Assembly: GCA_964344765.1 (NCBI GenBank)
Contig: CAYFOM010000028.1
Span: forward strand, 1 to 57,705
Direction of reading: 5' to 3'
DNA from: JACNIZ01 sp964344765
Lineage (GTDB): Bacteria; Planctomycetota; UBA1135
Length of the DNA stretch: 57,705 nt
The translations under genes were made by a program, and so were the position numbers. Below the pieces are notes generated by a model that saw nothing but the letters and a program-made list of their open reading frames with translations, ran no database searches and was not told the origin of the DNA. The stretch's first letter is position 1. The number at the start of each line of letters is the position of its first letter. Positions 8,479-17,700 of this stretch are shown here, in pieces.

Positions 8479-10110
8479 TTGTATGCGAAACAGATTCCGC
8501 ATTCGCGGTATCTGTATTACATGCTCACACCCCTCGTGTTAACTCTTCAAGCAGCGCAGTTGTCCCTTGTCGCACTGGCTGCACCTCCTCCTCAAACCGA
8601 ACTTAACTTCGAAGCCAGTGGATTGCACGGCGGCGGCGGAACTACGTGCGTTGCATGGGATCCGCATGCAATCGATCGTGTTATTGTTTCCGGTGACGTT
8701 AGCGGAATTCACATTTCTGAGAACGCCGGGACTAACTGGAAACCCGGCAATGGCGGCTTGAAGGGCCATGAACAAATGAGCATTGCCTCAGTTAAGTTCA
8801 GCCCAACTATGCCGAATGTAGTTTGGATGGCTTCCGGCAAACGCGGCGAAGGCGGCGGCGTTTTTGTTTCCTTAAACGGCGGCAGCCAATGGCACCTAGT
8901 CGGTGATCACATTGGATTCTCGGGCAAACGAAATACATCTACCATTGACCTTCCCGTCGATCTTGCAATTCCCCCTGGAACGGACCTTCCGCGTTCCGTT
9001 GGTCACTTGCTTTGCTTGGATGAAGACCGCAATTTGATCTACGCGGGCTCGTTTAATAATGGAATCTATGTGGGTCGTTACGATTTAATGAATCCATCGG
9101 GGCCGATCGTAACTTGGGCACCCGAGCCCATCGCTTTGATGCCGGATTCCATTGCCTGGGGATCGGAGCCAGGGATTTATCCATACCACATTCGAACGAT
9201 GGCCATTTCTTATGATGGCCTCCAGTTGCTGGCCGGCACTCTGCGTCGAGGTTTGCATATGGTGGAGCTCAGTTTCGCCGGCGGGGGAACATTCCCCACG
9301 GTAATGCTTAGCGAACGGGTCGACCCCGATCCATCTGCAGGAGTCACGGGTCCAGGCGATCTTGACACCGTCGAGGAAATCGTACTTGCTGACGGACACG
9401 TTTACATTGCGGCCGGTAGCTCCGGAATTGCGAGCTGGGATGGAGTCCTGGGCAACGATCCTGACCTCCTTCTTAAGCGTGAAGTCGGCGACCCGTGGTG
9501 GTGCTCGATTGAAGCTCGAAGGAAAGGTGGAACCACCCAAATTTGGGCGGGCTGCACCCAACCGGTGGATTACAGCACAATGCCTTGGGCGGACGTTGAT
9601 GATGGCGGCGATCCAATGTTTGACAATGTAGTTTTCACAACCAACTCGGGAATGACCTGGAAGTCGGCAGTCTTGGATGATTGCGCATCGTGGAAGCCGG
9701 AGGGATCTAGTAACGATTGGTGGCGCGCGGATTCACAAACCACATTGAGCGGGTTTAATATCCCGGCTTCCAATGCTCGTAATGCAATTAGCCGTTCATC
9801 GTTTCGAGCAACCGCGCTGGCGCACAATCCAGTGAACGATTACATGGTAGTCGCCGGTAATTCCTGCGTTTACCGCGCAATTGCCGCTGCCGGTGCGGCA
9901 AGCTCTTGGGAGTTGATAGTCAACGACCTTCAGCTCACAGTGGCAACCACCATTGGCGTGTCGCCCACTGGCGAAGTGTGGATGGGTGTTATGGATTGGG
10001 GCGGCGTTTCCAGTGCCAATGGCACTGATGACGTCTTGAGCTGGGATCGTATGGCTGCAAATTCCCGCGCGGTGCATGCATATGCTTTTGACCCTGACCA
10101 TCCCGAATGA
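8479..10110 (+). CDS. secreted Asp-box (BNR) beta-propeller protein, part upstream of an in-frame TGA
   Basis: 543 residues up to TGA 10108-10110. The N-terminus carries a signal peptide (a hydrophobic stretch LVLTLQAAQLSLVALA before APPPQTE). The frame opens at TTG 8479, which supplies a basic n-region; ATG 8521 is the alternative. Three Asp-boxes (S/T-x-[ND]-x-G-x-x-W) are visible: SENAGTNW, SLNGGSQW and TNSGMTW, as in sortilin/VPS10-like and GH74 xyloglucanase propellers. The propeller continues in the same frame after the TGA (next entry), so this is about two thirds of an 833-residue protein. No catalytic Asp pair can be assigned. The gene's base composition is AT-richer than its neighbours. 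Confidence 0.75.
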   Translation: MYAKQIPHSRYLYYMLTPLVLTLQAAQLSLVALAAPPPQTELNFEASGLHGGGGTTCVAWDPHAIDRVIVSGDVSGIHISENAGTNWKPGNGGLKGHEQMSIASVKFSPTMPNVVWMASGKRGEGGGVFVSLNGGSQWHLVGDHIGFSGKRNTSTIDLPVDLAIPPGTDLPRSVGHLLCLDEDRNLIYAGSFNNGIYVGRYDLMNPSGPIVTWAPEPIALMPDSIAWGSEPGIYPYHIRTMAISYDGLQLLAGTLRRGLHMVELSFAGGGTFPTVMLSERVDPDPSAGVTGPGDLDTVEEIVLADGHVYIAAGSSGIASWDGVLGNDPDLLLKREVGDPWWCSIEARRKGGTTQIWAGCTQPVDYSTMPWADVDDGGDPMFDNVVFTTNSGMTWKSAVLDDCASWKPEGSSNDWWRADSQTTLSGFNIPASNARNAISRSSFRATALAHNPVNDYMVVAGNSCVYRAIAAAGAASSWELIVNDLQLTVATTIGVSPTGEVWMGVMDWGGVSSANGTDDVLSWDRMAANSRAVHAYAFDPDHPE

Positions 10111-10158
10111 CTTTTTCAAGCCCAGTTCGATCAAGAGGCAGACGACGACGGAGAGATC

Positions 10159-10980
10159 TTGTTTAACAACACAGCGGTGCCAACTAGCTGGTTAGACATT
10201 TCAACTGCTGCTCACGGTTATCCGGAGTCCTACAAATTAATCCCCGATGACATGGTTTCCGGCATGGGTGATTCGGGCTTTGAGTTACGGGCATCGCTTT
10301 CCGCTGCCCATGCCGGAAGTGGCGCAGCGGCCGGCGTATATGCTTTCAAAGAATCGACAGCTTCTTGGCAGCGCTTGTCCGATGAATCCCTGGCTATTCC
10401 AATGATGAATGCAGGTGCGCCGCCAATGCGCACGCGCTTAGCTTGGAATGATTCCGCCAATGTGACTTACCTATACCATCCTGCAACCGGTTTATGGGGT
10501 CACAATGGCTCAGTGTGGACTCAACTCTCAACCAAGACTTCTATGTGTGAAAACACAGGCTTCTTGGCAGTTGATCCGGATAACCCTTATAGCGTTTGGC
10601 TCGGATTGGAGGATGGCTTGTGGAACCTGACGATCAGTGATTCTGGAACTGGTCTGGTGGTAGCCGCTATTCATGAAATCGACCTTTATGCTACCGACGG
10701 CAGCCTGGTTCAAGCGGTCGGCCCCTTGGACTTTTACGCCGGTGGCGAACTGTACGTGGCAACACCTGCAAATGTCGCTGGAGGAAATACGACGCCTAGC
10801 CTTTTCCTGGTTCGTGATAGCGGTGCTTTGGTTTCAGAAGTGTCCGACATCAACTACCGACGGGCTGCCATTGCCCCTACATGCCTCAAAGTACTTCCAG
10901 ATGTGATCGCCGGTTTCGATACCAAACGGCGAGTTATGGTTGGCATGCAAGGAAACGGATTCACCGTTGGTACGGAATAA
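10159..10980 (+). CDS. C-terminal part of the same Asp-box propeller protein, downstream of the TGA
   Basis: This frame is the direct continuation of the previous gene. Reading through TGA 10108-10110 gives DPDHPE-(stop)-LFQAQFDQE and then this 273-residue piece without a frame change. It has propeller-like motifs (GFLAVDPDNPYSVWLGLEDGLW) but no signal peptide, RBS or plausible own start. TTG 10159 is only the first start-like codon. It is therefore probably not an independent gene but the 3' third of a gene hit by a nonsense change. It could be expressed only by readthrough or if the TGA is an assembly error. Confidence 0.5.
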   Translation: MFNNTAVPTSWLDISTAAHGYPESYKLIPDDMVSGMGDSGFELRASLSAAHAGSGAAAGVYAFKESTASWQRLSDESLAIPMMNAGAPPMRTRLAWNDSANVTYLYHPATGLWGHNGSVWTQLSTKTSMCENTGFLAVDPDNPYSVWLGLEDGLWNLTISDSGTGLVVAAIHEIDLYATDGSLVQAVGPLDFYAGGELYVATPANVAGGNTTPSLFLVRDSGALVSEVSDINYRRAAIAPTCLKVLPDVIAGFDTKRRVMVGMQGNGFTVGTE

Positions 10981-10998
10981 TAAGTAAGAGTTTTTTCG

Positions 10999-11022
10999 GG
11001 TGCCGATGGAAACGTCGGCGCC
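10999..11022 (-). terminator. hairpin between convergent genes
   Basis: GGTGCCGA (10999-11006) pairs with TCGGCGCC (11015-11022) around an 8-nt loop, with one G-U wobble. It touches the stop codon of the RecD2-like gene and lies 19 nt after the propeller gene. There is no U-run on the correct side for either strand, so it may be a Rho-assisted or processing hairpin. Confidence 0.35.
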
Positions 11023-13274
11023 TATTCCTCGATCCGCCGTTGCAGTTGAGTCCAGCGCTTGCTTTCTTCGGCGTTGGATACTGCGCGGCGGAAAGCTTGC
11101 GGTTCGGTGACGACGGTGACGAGTTTTTTGCCGCGCGTGACTGCTGTGTAAAGCAAGTTGCGGCGTAGCATCATGTAGTGCGAACCCGCCAAGGCGATGA
11201 CTACTGCTTGCGCTTCACTGCCTTGCGAACGGTGAACGGTTACGCAATAGGCCGGGATCAAATCCAGCATTTCTTCGCGACCGTAACTGTGAACGGTTCC
11301 ATCGACTTCGAGGAATAGTTCATCATTTGAAATATGGGTCACCGTGCCGGTGTCGCCGTTGAACACTTTGCGTTCATAATCATTTCGTACGATCATTGCA
11401 CGATCGCCGATGCGTAAGCCGCGCGACCATTCGGCGCCGTCGCCATCGGGGTTTAGGCGGCGAGCTAATCGTTCGTTGAGCGCATCCACGCCTAGCGGTC
11501 CGCGGTACATCGGCGATAAAACCAAGATGTCGGTGCGCGGATTCAGTCCGTACTTCTCCGGAATGCGCTCGCACACAATGCGCTCGACCAAGTCAGCGGC
11601 GGCGTCGGCGTTGTCGGGGAAGGTGGTGAAGAAGTCGCCGGTGGGGGAGGTCGACGTGGTCGGTGCTTCACCGTGCAAGATCGCGTGCGCGGCGTCGTCG
11701 ATCCCAGATCCTTCGCCTTGACGGTGTACCAATTGCAAGCGCGTTTGCGCAACGTTGCGACAGCGCAATAAATCACGCAACACCGCGCCGGCCGAAACCG
11801 ACGGCAGTTGATCGGCGTCGCCCACCAACAATACGCGGCAATTTTCAGGCACGGCGCGCATCAGCGCCGACGCGACGAACACATCCAACATCGACACTTC
11901 ATCGACAATCAAATACTCAGCGTCGATCGGGTTTTCATCATCATGTTTCCAATCTGCCTGAATCGGATCCCACCCCAACAAACGATGCACCGTGCCGGCC
12001 TGGCGACCGGTTGCCTCATGCAGCCGCTTCGCCGCACGTCCGGTCGGCGACGCCAACTTGATCGGGCCAATTCCGGCGGCTTCCAAAATGTCGAGGATCA
12101 AGCGCAGCGTCGTCGTTTTGCCGGTGCCCGGACCGCCGGTCATTACACAAAACCCTTCGCGCAACGCCATCTCCACCGCTTGCAACTGACTAGCATCCGG
12201 CTGATGCTCGGCACGACGAATCGCCGCCATCACCTGATCAGGATTCGCCGCCGGTTCAACCTCACCCGAATTCAACTGCCGCACCGTCGCCGCGATCTGC
12301 GCTTCGGCTTGATCGGCAAGTGGATGCGCATACCAACGGCCGTCATGCTCGGTGCAAACCAAACTGCGTTTTTGAATTAGCTCCACCAAAGCCGCCGTCG
12401 CATTCTCTTCCGACAAACCCAACGTGGACAACTGCTGATCAATCCCTGCCTCCGGCAAACAAGTATGGCCATCGCGCATGCCCTGCTTCAGCAGATGCTG
12501 CACCACACCCTTACCGCGCACCACCGAATCGCGCGGAATGCTCAGCTGCTCGGCCATGCGTTCGGCAGTCTCAAAACCAATGCCGCGCAATTCACCAATC
12601 AACGCATAAGGATCGGCGCGTACCCGCTCAATCGCCGCCGCTTGCCAGCGTTCATAAAGCTTATTGGCTTGTGAACCATTCAAACCCAACCCGCGCAACT
12701 CGGCCATCACCCGGTGACGCGCGCGACCGATCTCAAACGCTTCCGCCAAAGTCGCGGCGCGTTTCGGCCCAATTCCGTCAACCTCCTGCAACTTCGCCGC
12801 GCCGATATCCATCGCATCCAACGCATCATCGCCGAAGTGCTCGACCAGCCGCCGCGCCATGTCCGGCCCAATGCCCGGAAACGAATCACTAGCCAAATAC
12901 TTTTGCAGCCCATCCACCGTATTGGGCGTGGTCTGCTCGGACCAACTGGCCTGAAATTGCCGCCCAAATCGCGGATGCTTTTTCCACGCTCCATGCAGGC
13001 GCAAAAAGTCGCCTTCGTTGACATCGCCAAGGTCGCCGGCGACCGCAGTAGTGTCGGGCAACGGGTTGCCGCCGCCGCCAAATGGCTCGCCGAGGTCGTC
13101 GGGCGGGGCATCGCCGCTGTCGACTTCGAGCACAACCACACCAAAACCGCTATCTTCGGCGCGGAAGACAATAGACACCACTTGTCCGGCCAGCGTTTGA
13201 TGCGTGTGACCGTCGCCGTCGCCACTATTGCCTGAAGACGAGCCGCCGGTCTGGACGATCCTGGAATTCTCCAC
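11022..13274 (-). CDS. recD2: RecD2-like ATP-dependent DNA helicase (SF1B)
   Basis: A 5'-3' DNA helicase of the RecD/TraA type not bound to RecBC. From GTG 13274 it has 750 residues, normal for RecD2; longer starts would run into rpsU. Order: N-terminal OB-like region (LAGQVVSIVFRAEDSGFGVV), helix-hairpin-helix segments (SFPGIGPDMARRL, VDGIGPKRAATL), Walker A MTGGPGTGKTTT (about 379-387), Walker B YLIVDEVSMLD (about 456-465), and the C-terminal motifs VHRSQGSEAQAVV and LLYTAVTRGKK. RecD2 proteins act in repair and replication-stress tolerance. An unusual Ser/Gly/Asp-rich stretch precedes the OB region. Divergent from rpsU with an 84-bp spacer. Confidence 0.92.
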   Translation of the reverse strand: MENSRIVQTGGSSSGNSGDGDGHTHQTLAGQVVSIVFRAEDSGFGVVVLEVDSGDAPPDDLGEPFGGGGNPLPDTTAVAGDLGDVNEGDFLRLHGAWKKHPRFGRQFQASWSEQTTPNTVDGLQKYLASDSFPGIGPDMARRLVEHFGDDALDAMDIGAAKLQEVDGIGPKRAATLAEAFEIGRARHRVMAELRGLGLNGSQANKLYERWQAAAIERVRADPYALIGELRGIGFETAERMAEQLSIPRDSVVRGKGVVQHLLKQGMRDGHTCLPEAGIDQQLSTLGLSEENATAALVELIQKRSLVCTEHDGRWYAHPLADQAEAQIAATVRQLNSGEVEPAANPDQVMAAIRRAEHQPDASQLQAVEMALREGFCVMTGGPGTGKTTTLRLILDILEAAGIGPIKLASPTGRAAKRLHEATGRQAGTVHRLLGWDPIQADWKHDDENPIDAEYLIVDEVSMLDVFVASALMRAVPENCRVLLVGDADQLPSVSAGAVLRDLLRCRNVAQTRLQLVHRQGEGSGIDDAAHAILHGEAPTTSTSPTGDFFTTFPDNADAAADLVERIVCERIPEKYGLNPRTDILVLSPMYRGPLGVDALNERLARRLNPDGDGAEWSRGLRIGDRAMIVRNDYERKVFNGDTGTVTHISNDELFLEVDGTVHSYGREEMLDLIPAYCVTVHRSQGSEAQAVVIALAGSHYMMLRRNLLYTAVTRGKKLVTVVTEPQAFRRAVSNAEESKRWTQLQRRIEE

Positions 13275-13358
13275 TAGAATGTTGGGCCCTTCGGGGTCCG
13301 CCGCGCGGCAAGGAATCGCGCGGCCGCATCCATCATAAATCTGCCCACAGAAACAACC

Positions 13359-13565
13359 TTGATCAAGGTCCAAGTCCGTTCGAACGAGTCCCTCGACGCC
13401 GCCCTGCGCCGCTTCAAGCGCCAGTGCAACCAGGCCGGGATTTTTGTAATGATGAAGGAGAAGTCCTTCTTCACCAAGCCCACCTGGGCCCGCACCGAGG
13501 CCAAGGAAGAGCGTCAGCGCGTCGTCAAGCGCGCCGAGCGCATCCGCCGCAACTCGCGCTTCTAG
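13359..13565 (+). CDS. rpsU: 30S ribosomal protein bS21
   Basis: 68 residues beginning IKVQVRSNESLDAALRRFKR, the conserved opening of bS21, with a basic tail (RQRVVKRAERIRRNSRF). bS21 sits near the anti-SD on the 30S platform and helps initiation. The start is TTG 13359 in the present sequence; the family usually begins a few residues before IKV and no ATG or GTG is in frame nearby. No SD precedes it. An intrinsic-terminator-like hairpin follows, so the gene is probably monocistronic. Confidence 0.9.
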   Translation: MIKVQVRSNESLDAALRRFKRQCNQAGIFVMMKEKSFFTKPTWARTEAKEERQRVVKRAERIRRNSRF

Positions 13566-13598
13566 AGATTCGTTTTTGGAGCTCCTCGCGAGTTCCCT

Positions 13599-13636
13599 AA
13601 AGCTGGCCCCCCAGACTGCGGTCTGGGGCCAGCTTT
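13599..13636 (+). terminator. strong hairpin after rpsU
   Basis: The 5' arm 13599-13616 and 3' arm 13621-13636 form a 16-bp stem with a two-C bulge and a TGCG tetraloop. The 3' arm ends in GGCCAGCTTT, giving only a short U-run. It contains GGGGCCAGCT, the decamer also present twice inside the mutY insertion near 35.9 kb. Confidence 0.7.
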
Positions 13637-13666
13637 GTGCATTTCTGACAAGTAGTTTCAGCCTCT

Positions 13667-14743
13667 ATGCCGCGTCGTAGCAAAAGGAAAAAGCGCCGAG
13701 GGCAGCGCGACCTGAGCCAGGACTTTCAGGAGTGGACCTTCGAGGTCGGCACCGACGAGCACGGCAAGCGGCTGGATAAGTTTTTGCACACGCGCATCAG
13801 TTGGCGATCGCGCCGCGGCATTCAGGATTTGGTCGCAGAAGAAGGCGCGGTGCAAGTCGTGCCGGGTAAGGATCCGCAGCAAGCAACCATCGGTCAGCTG
13901 CGCGACAGTTTGAAGTTACGCACCGGGCAATACGTTTTGGTGCGCCAACCGAACCCAAAGCCGCCGCCCGACGCGCCGATTGGACCGGATCCGTCGGACT
14001 TGGAAGTGGTGTACGAAGATCCGTGGCTGCTGGCGGTGAACAAGCCACCGCACATTTCGGTGCATCCGTCGCACGGCCACTTGACCGGTTCGCTGATCCA
14101 CCTGATCCACGAACGCCACCGAGCAGTTTGGGGCGAGACCGAAGACATGCCGACTTTGTGCCATCGGCTTGACCGCGAAACCAGCGGCGTTTTGCTGACC
14201 GCAAAAACGCAATTTTCGCGCACTCAAGTCGGCATGCAATTCGAGGCGCGCTCGATCAAGAAGACCTACCAAGCCTTAGTCGTCGGTGACGTCGACAGCG
14301 AGAGCGGCACCATTGACGAACCCATCGGCCGCGCGCTGAATTCAACGGTGCGATTGCGCATGGGCGTGCGCACCGACGGCGAGGGCTCGCCGAGTTTGAC
14401 CGAATGGAAGGTGCTGGATCGCGCACCGGGTTACACCTTGGTCGAACTGAAGCCGCACACCGGTCGCACCCACCAGTTGCGCGTGCATATGGAACACCTC
14501 GGCCACCCGATCGTCGGCGACAAGCTGTACATGGGCGGCGACGAGGTTTTTGTGCGCTCGGTCGAAAAGCAAATGACCGATTTGGATCGCGATTTCCTCG
14601 AGATGGATCGCCAGGCGTTGCACAACTGGAAGCTGGAAATCGACCACCCGGAAAGCGGCGAGGAGCTGCTGCTGGAGGCGCCGCTGTATCGCGACATCGG
14701 CGAATTTTTGGCAGGTGTGAAGCGCGGCGGCAGCGCGGGTTAA
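13667..14743 (+). CDS. RluA-family pseudouridine synthase with S4 domain
   Basis: Isomerises specific uridines in rRNA or tRNA to pseudouridine. 358 residues: very basic N-terminus (MPRRSKRKKRRGQR), S4 RNA-binding domain (about 35-95, LDKFLHTRISWRSRRGIQDLV) and catalytic domain (about 115-330). The catalytic aspartate lies in the HRLDRETSGV motif. The family motifs LLAVNKPPHISVHP and KPHTGRTHQLRVHMEHLGHPI are intact. Which uridine is modified cannot be told (RluD-like by domain order). It follows rpsU in the same orientation but is separated from it by the hairpin. The next gene appears to have its own promoter. Confidence 0.9.
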   Translation: MPRRSKRKKRRGQRDLSQDFQEWTFEVGTDEHGKRLDKFLHTRISWRSRRGIQDLVAEEGAVQVVPGKDPQQATIGQLRDSLKLRTGQYVLVRQPNPKPPPDAPIGPDPSDLEVVYEDPWLLAVNKPPHISVHPSHGHLTGSLIHLIHERHRAVWGETEDMPTLCHRLDRETSGVLLTAKTQFSRTQVGMQFEARSIKKTYQALVVGDVDSESGTIDEPIGRALNSTVRLRMGVRTDGEGSPSLTEWKVLDRAPGYTLVELKPHTGRTHQLRVHMEHLGHPIVGDKLYMGGDEVFVRSVEKQMTDLDRDFLEMDRQALHNWKLEIDHPESGEELLLEAPLYRDIGEFLAGVKRGGSAG

Positions 14744-14784
14744 ATGCCGTCGGCGGTTGGCTGAAGCGCGATGCGTAGCGTTGC

Positions 14785-14790
14785 TATACT
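14785..14790 (+). promoter_or_regulatory. extended -10 promoter element (TGCTATACT) for leaderless addB
   Basis: TATACT at 14785-14790 with TG one base upstream forms an extended -10. The addB start codon GTG 14797 begins 7 nt after it, where transcription is expected to start. No convincing -35 and no SD. Confidence 0.5.
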
Positions 14791-14796
14791 GAACAG

Positions 14797-17700
14797 GTGG
14801 AGCGTATTTACACCGCGCAGGGGCCGCAGCGGGCCGAAAAACTGCTGATTGAGAACGTGGTTGCCGAGGCGCGCGCTGCCGTCGGCGATCCGACTTTGTT
14901 GCAGCGGCCGGTGCTGGTGGTGGTGCCGTCGTCGGAATTGCGGTTGGGCGTGGTTACGCGGCTGGCGGCTGCCGGCGCAACGCTTGGCGTCGAGGTGCAA
15001 ACGCTGCATTCGGTGGCGCTGAATTTGCATCGCGCGGCGGGTCACACCATTGATGGCGGTGCGTTGCTGTCTGAAATTTTGGGGCGGCGGGCGGTTAAGC
15101 AGCAGCCTGGGTTGCGTCAGACCTTCGAGCCGCTGGTGGACGGGTTGGGCTTGGTCGCAGCCAGCGTTCGCGATTTACTAAGTGCCGATTTCCGGCCCAT
15201 AGACGACGCGCGCCATTCCGCGCAAACGCAGGAGTTGCTGCGCGCCACCGCCGAAACTCAACAGCAAATGCAGCACCGCAGTTGCCGTCGTCCGGGTGAT
15301 TGGCAGCAGTCGGCCGCACCTTTGGTCGAACCGCATCTTCACGCGCGCAGTGTTTGGATTTACGGATTCGCCGACGTTTCCGGTCAGGCGTGTCGCTTGG
15401 TGCAAGCGCTGTGGAATCACGGCGCGAAGTTGGTTGTCGACTTACCCCAAGACCCGGCATTCGGCGGTGAAGACCGCGGCGCTCGTTTTGCGCGCAATTT
15501 TGTTCAGCGCGTTTGCGGCGAGACCTTGGCGGATATTCCGGATAGCCAATCCAACGTTACTCGCGAATTCTTTCACACTTCGGGCCGCAGCGATGAAGTC
15601 CGCGAAGTTGCCCACCGCATCCGCAGGTTGATTGCCGACGGCACCCAACCGGAAAAAATCGGCGTCGTGGTGCGCCAATACGATGCCTACGCGGGCTTGA
15701 TACGTCAGTGGTTTCCAGCGTTGGCTGTTCCCTTCCGTGCACCGACTCCGCCGCCCGGATTTTTCCCGGATCATCGCCGCATGCGCGCCGCGCTCGAGGT
15801 GTTGGAACTCGGACCGACCGCCAAGGTTGATCGCTGGTTAGATGCGCTGTCACGATCCGAGCAAGGACTGGGCTTAAAGTCGCGAGTGGAAGACTTCCGC
15901 ATTGCGATGCGCACCTTGGGAGTCGCGCGGTTGGAACAGGCCGCGGCGTTGGACGCGCAAGAACTGACCGGCGACTCGGGCGTATTCCGATTGCCGGTGC
16001 GTACGCGGTCCGAAAGCGATCAGCCATTAGAAGAGGGCCAACCGCGCCGTTCGCAAACGCGTGCGCTGACCTTCACGCAGCTAATGGGTGATATTGATCT
16101 GGTTCAGCAAACCTTGCAGCGCATTGCCGATTGGCCGCGCCGCACGACTTTGGCTGAGCACGCCGATTATGCTCGATTGGTTTTGGAGCAAGTGTTTGGG
16201 TGGAGTTCGAGCGTCGGCAATTGGACCGACACTTCCACATCAACCGGAGTTGGCGATTGGCATGATTTATTGCGCACCATTGGCAGCCTCGCCGAGGACG
16301 ACGACTTCAGCGCCGATGAATTCAAAGTTTTGCTTGTTAAGGCGAGCAAAGACTTTGGTGTTCCCAAACCGACCTTCACCGGAGGTGGAGTTGCGGTGCT
16401 GGATGTCACCCAAGCTCGCGGTTGCACCTTCGATGCGCTGTTCGTGCTTGGATTGAATCGCCACGTCATGCCGCGCGCCATCAGTGATGATGCGGTGTTG
16501 CCGGATAGTCAGCGCGCGTTGTTGCAGGCGTCAATTCCCGACTTGCCGCTGATTCAATCTTCGCATGATGAAGAGCGCTACTTGTTTGCTCAGCTCTGCT
16601 CCGCCGCACCCAAGCTCACGCTATCGTGGTTGCGCGCCGATGACGACGGCAAAGAAATCGCGCCGTCATCGTTTTTGCAACGCATTTGGCTTGCGAATCG
16701 CGCCGGTGAAAAAGAAAGTGATGCGCAAGCCATTCCGCGGTTGCGCAACGAGCTCTTTGCCGACGCCAGCCAGCCGCTGTGTGAATCCGAAGCGTCGCAG
16801 TTTCTGGCCCTCAACGGCGATCGTGCGGGTTGGAGTCAGTTGCAGCCGGTTGCGGCAAACGCGCGATTGCGGGTGCTGAATGAAATTGAACCCGACTTCG
16901 GCGATCGCCAGCAGCGCCACCTGAAGAACAAAATCGGGCCTTACTTAGGAGTCACCGGCGCCGCTACGGTTCCCGATCCGATGTTCGTCACCACCTTAGA
17001 GAGTGTGGCGGCCTGCCCGTGGCGCGCATTGCTGGAGCGACGATTGCGCATCGAACCCATTGACGACCCGATCCACGATTTACCGGGAACCGACGCGTTG
17101 ATGATCGGCAATGTTGTGCACGATGCACTTGATCGCTTGGTTCAACAAGGTGCGGACGGAAAGTTGGACGGCAAAGTCGCTGTGCCGGTTGGCAGGCCAA
17201 ATGCGTCGCAGGTGTCGGCGGCGTTGAAGGCATCGGCGACGAAAGTGGCATTGGCCGAAGAAATGCGATTGCAAGGAATGATTGACGCCTTGGCCTTCCA
17301 AGCCGAGCCATTCTTACAGCGCGCGGTTGATTTGGAATGGCCGGATGACGACGCGCAAATTGATGTGATCGGTTGTGAATGGCAAGGCAAGACGATGGTT
17401 GCCGGTGACGGCGAAGATTTTGAACTCCACTTTCGCGCCGACCGCGTCGACCAGGGTGAAGATGGATTGGTTTTTACCGATTACAAAACGTCGAAGCCGT
17501 TACGCGAGGTGGTGAGGGAGGATAAAAAGCGCGAACACCATCTTTCGCAGTTGAGTGAAGGCAAGCGCCTGCAAGTCACCGCTTACGCCAGTTCAAGTTT
17601 TGATGCACGCGGTCGCTATTTATTCCTAAACGTCGGCGAATCCAAAATGCATCGCATGGCTGAGTTTAGGGTGGACCATGAAGATGGTGACTTCATGCAA

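Noticed and set aside
13275..13373. Longer start of the RecD2-like protein
   Set aside because: It would overlap rpsU head-to-head; GTG 13274 leaves a normal divergent promoter gap and the family domain begins further in.
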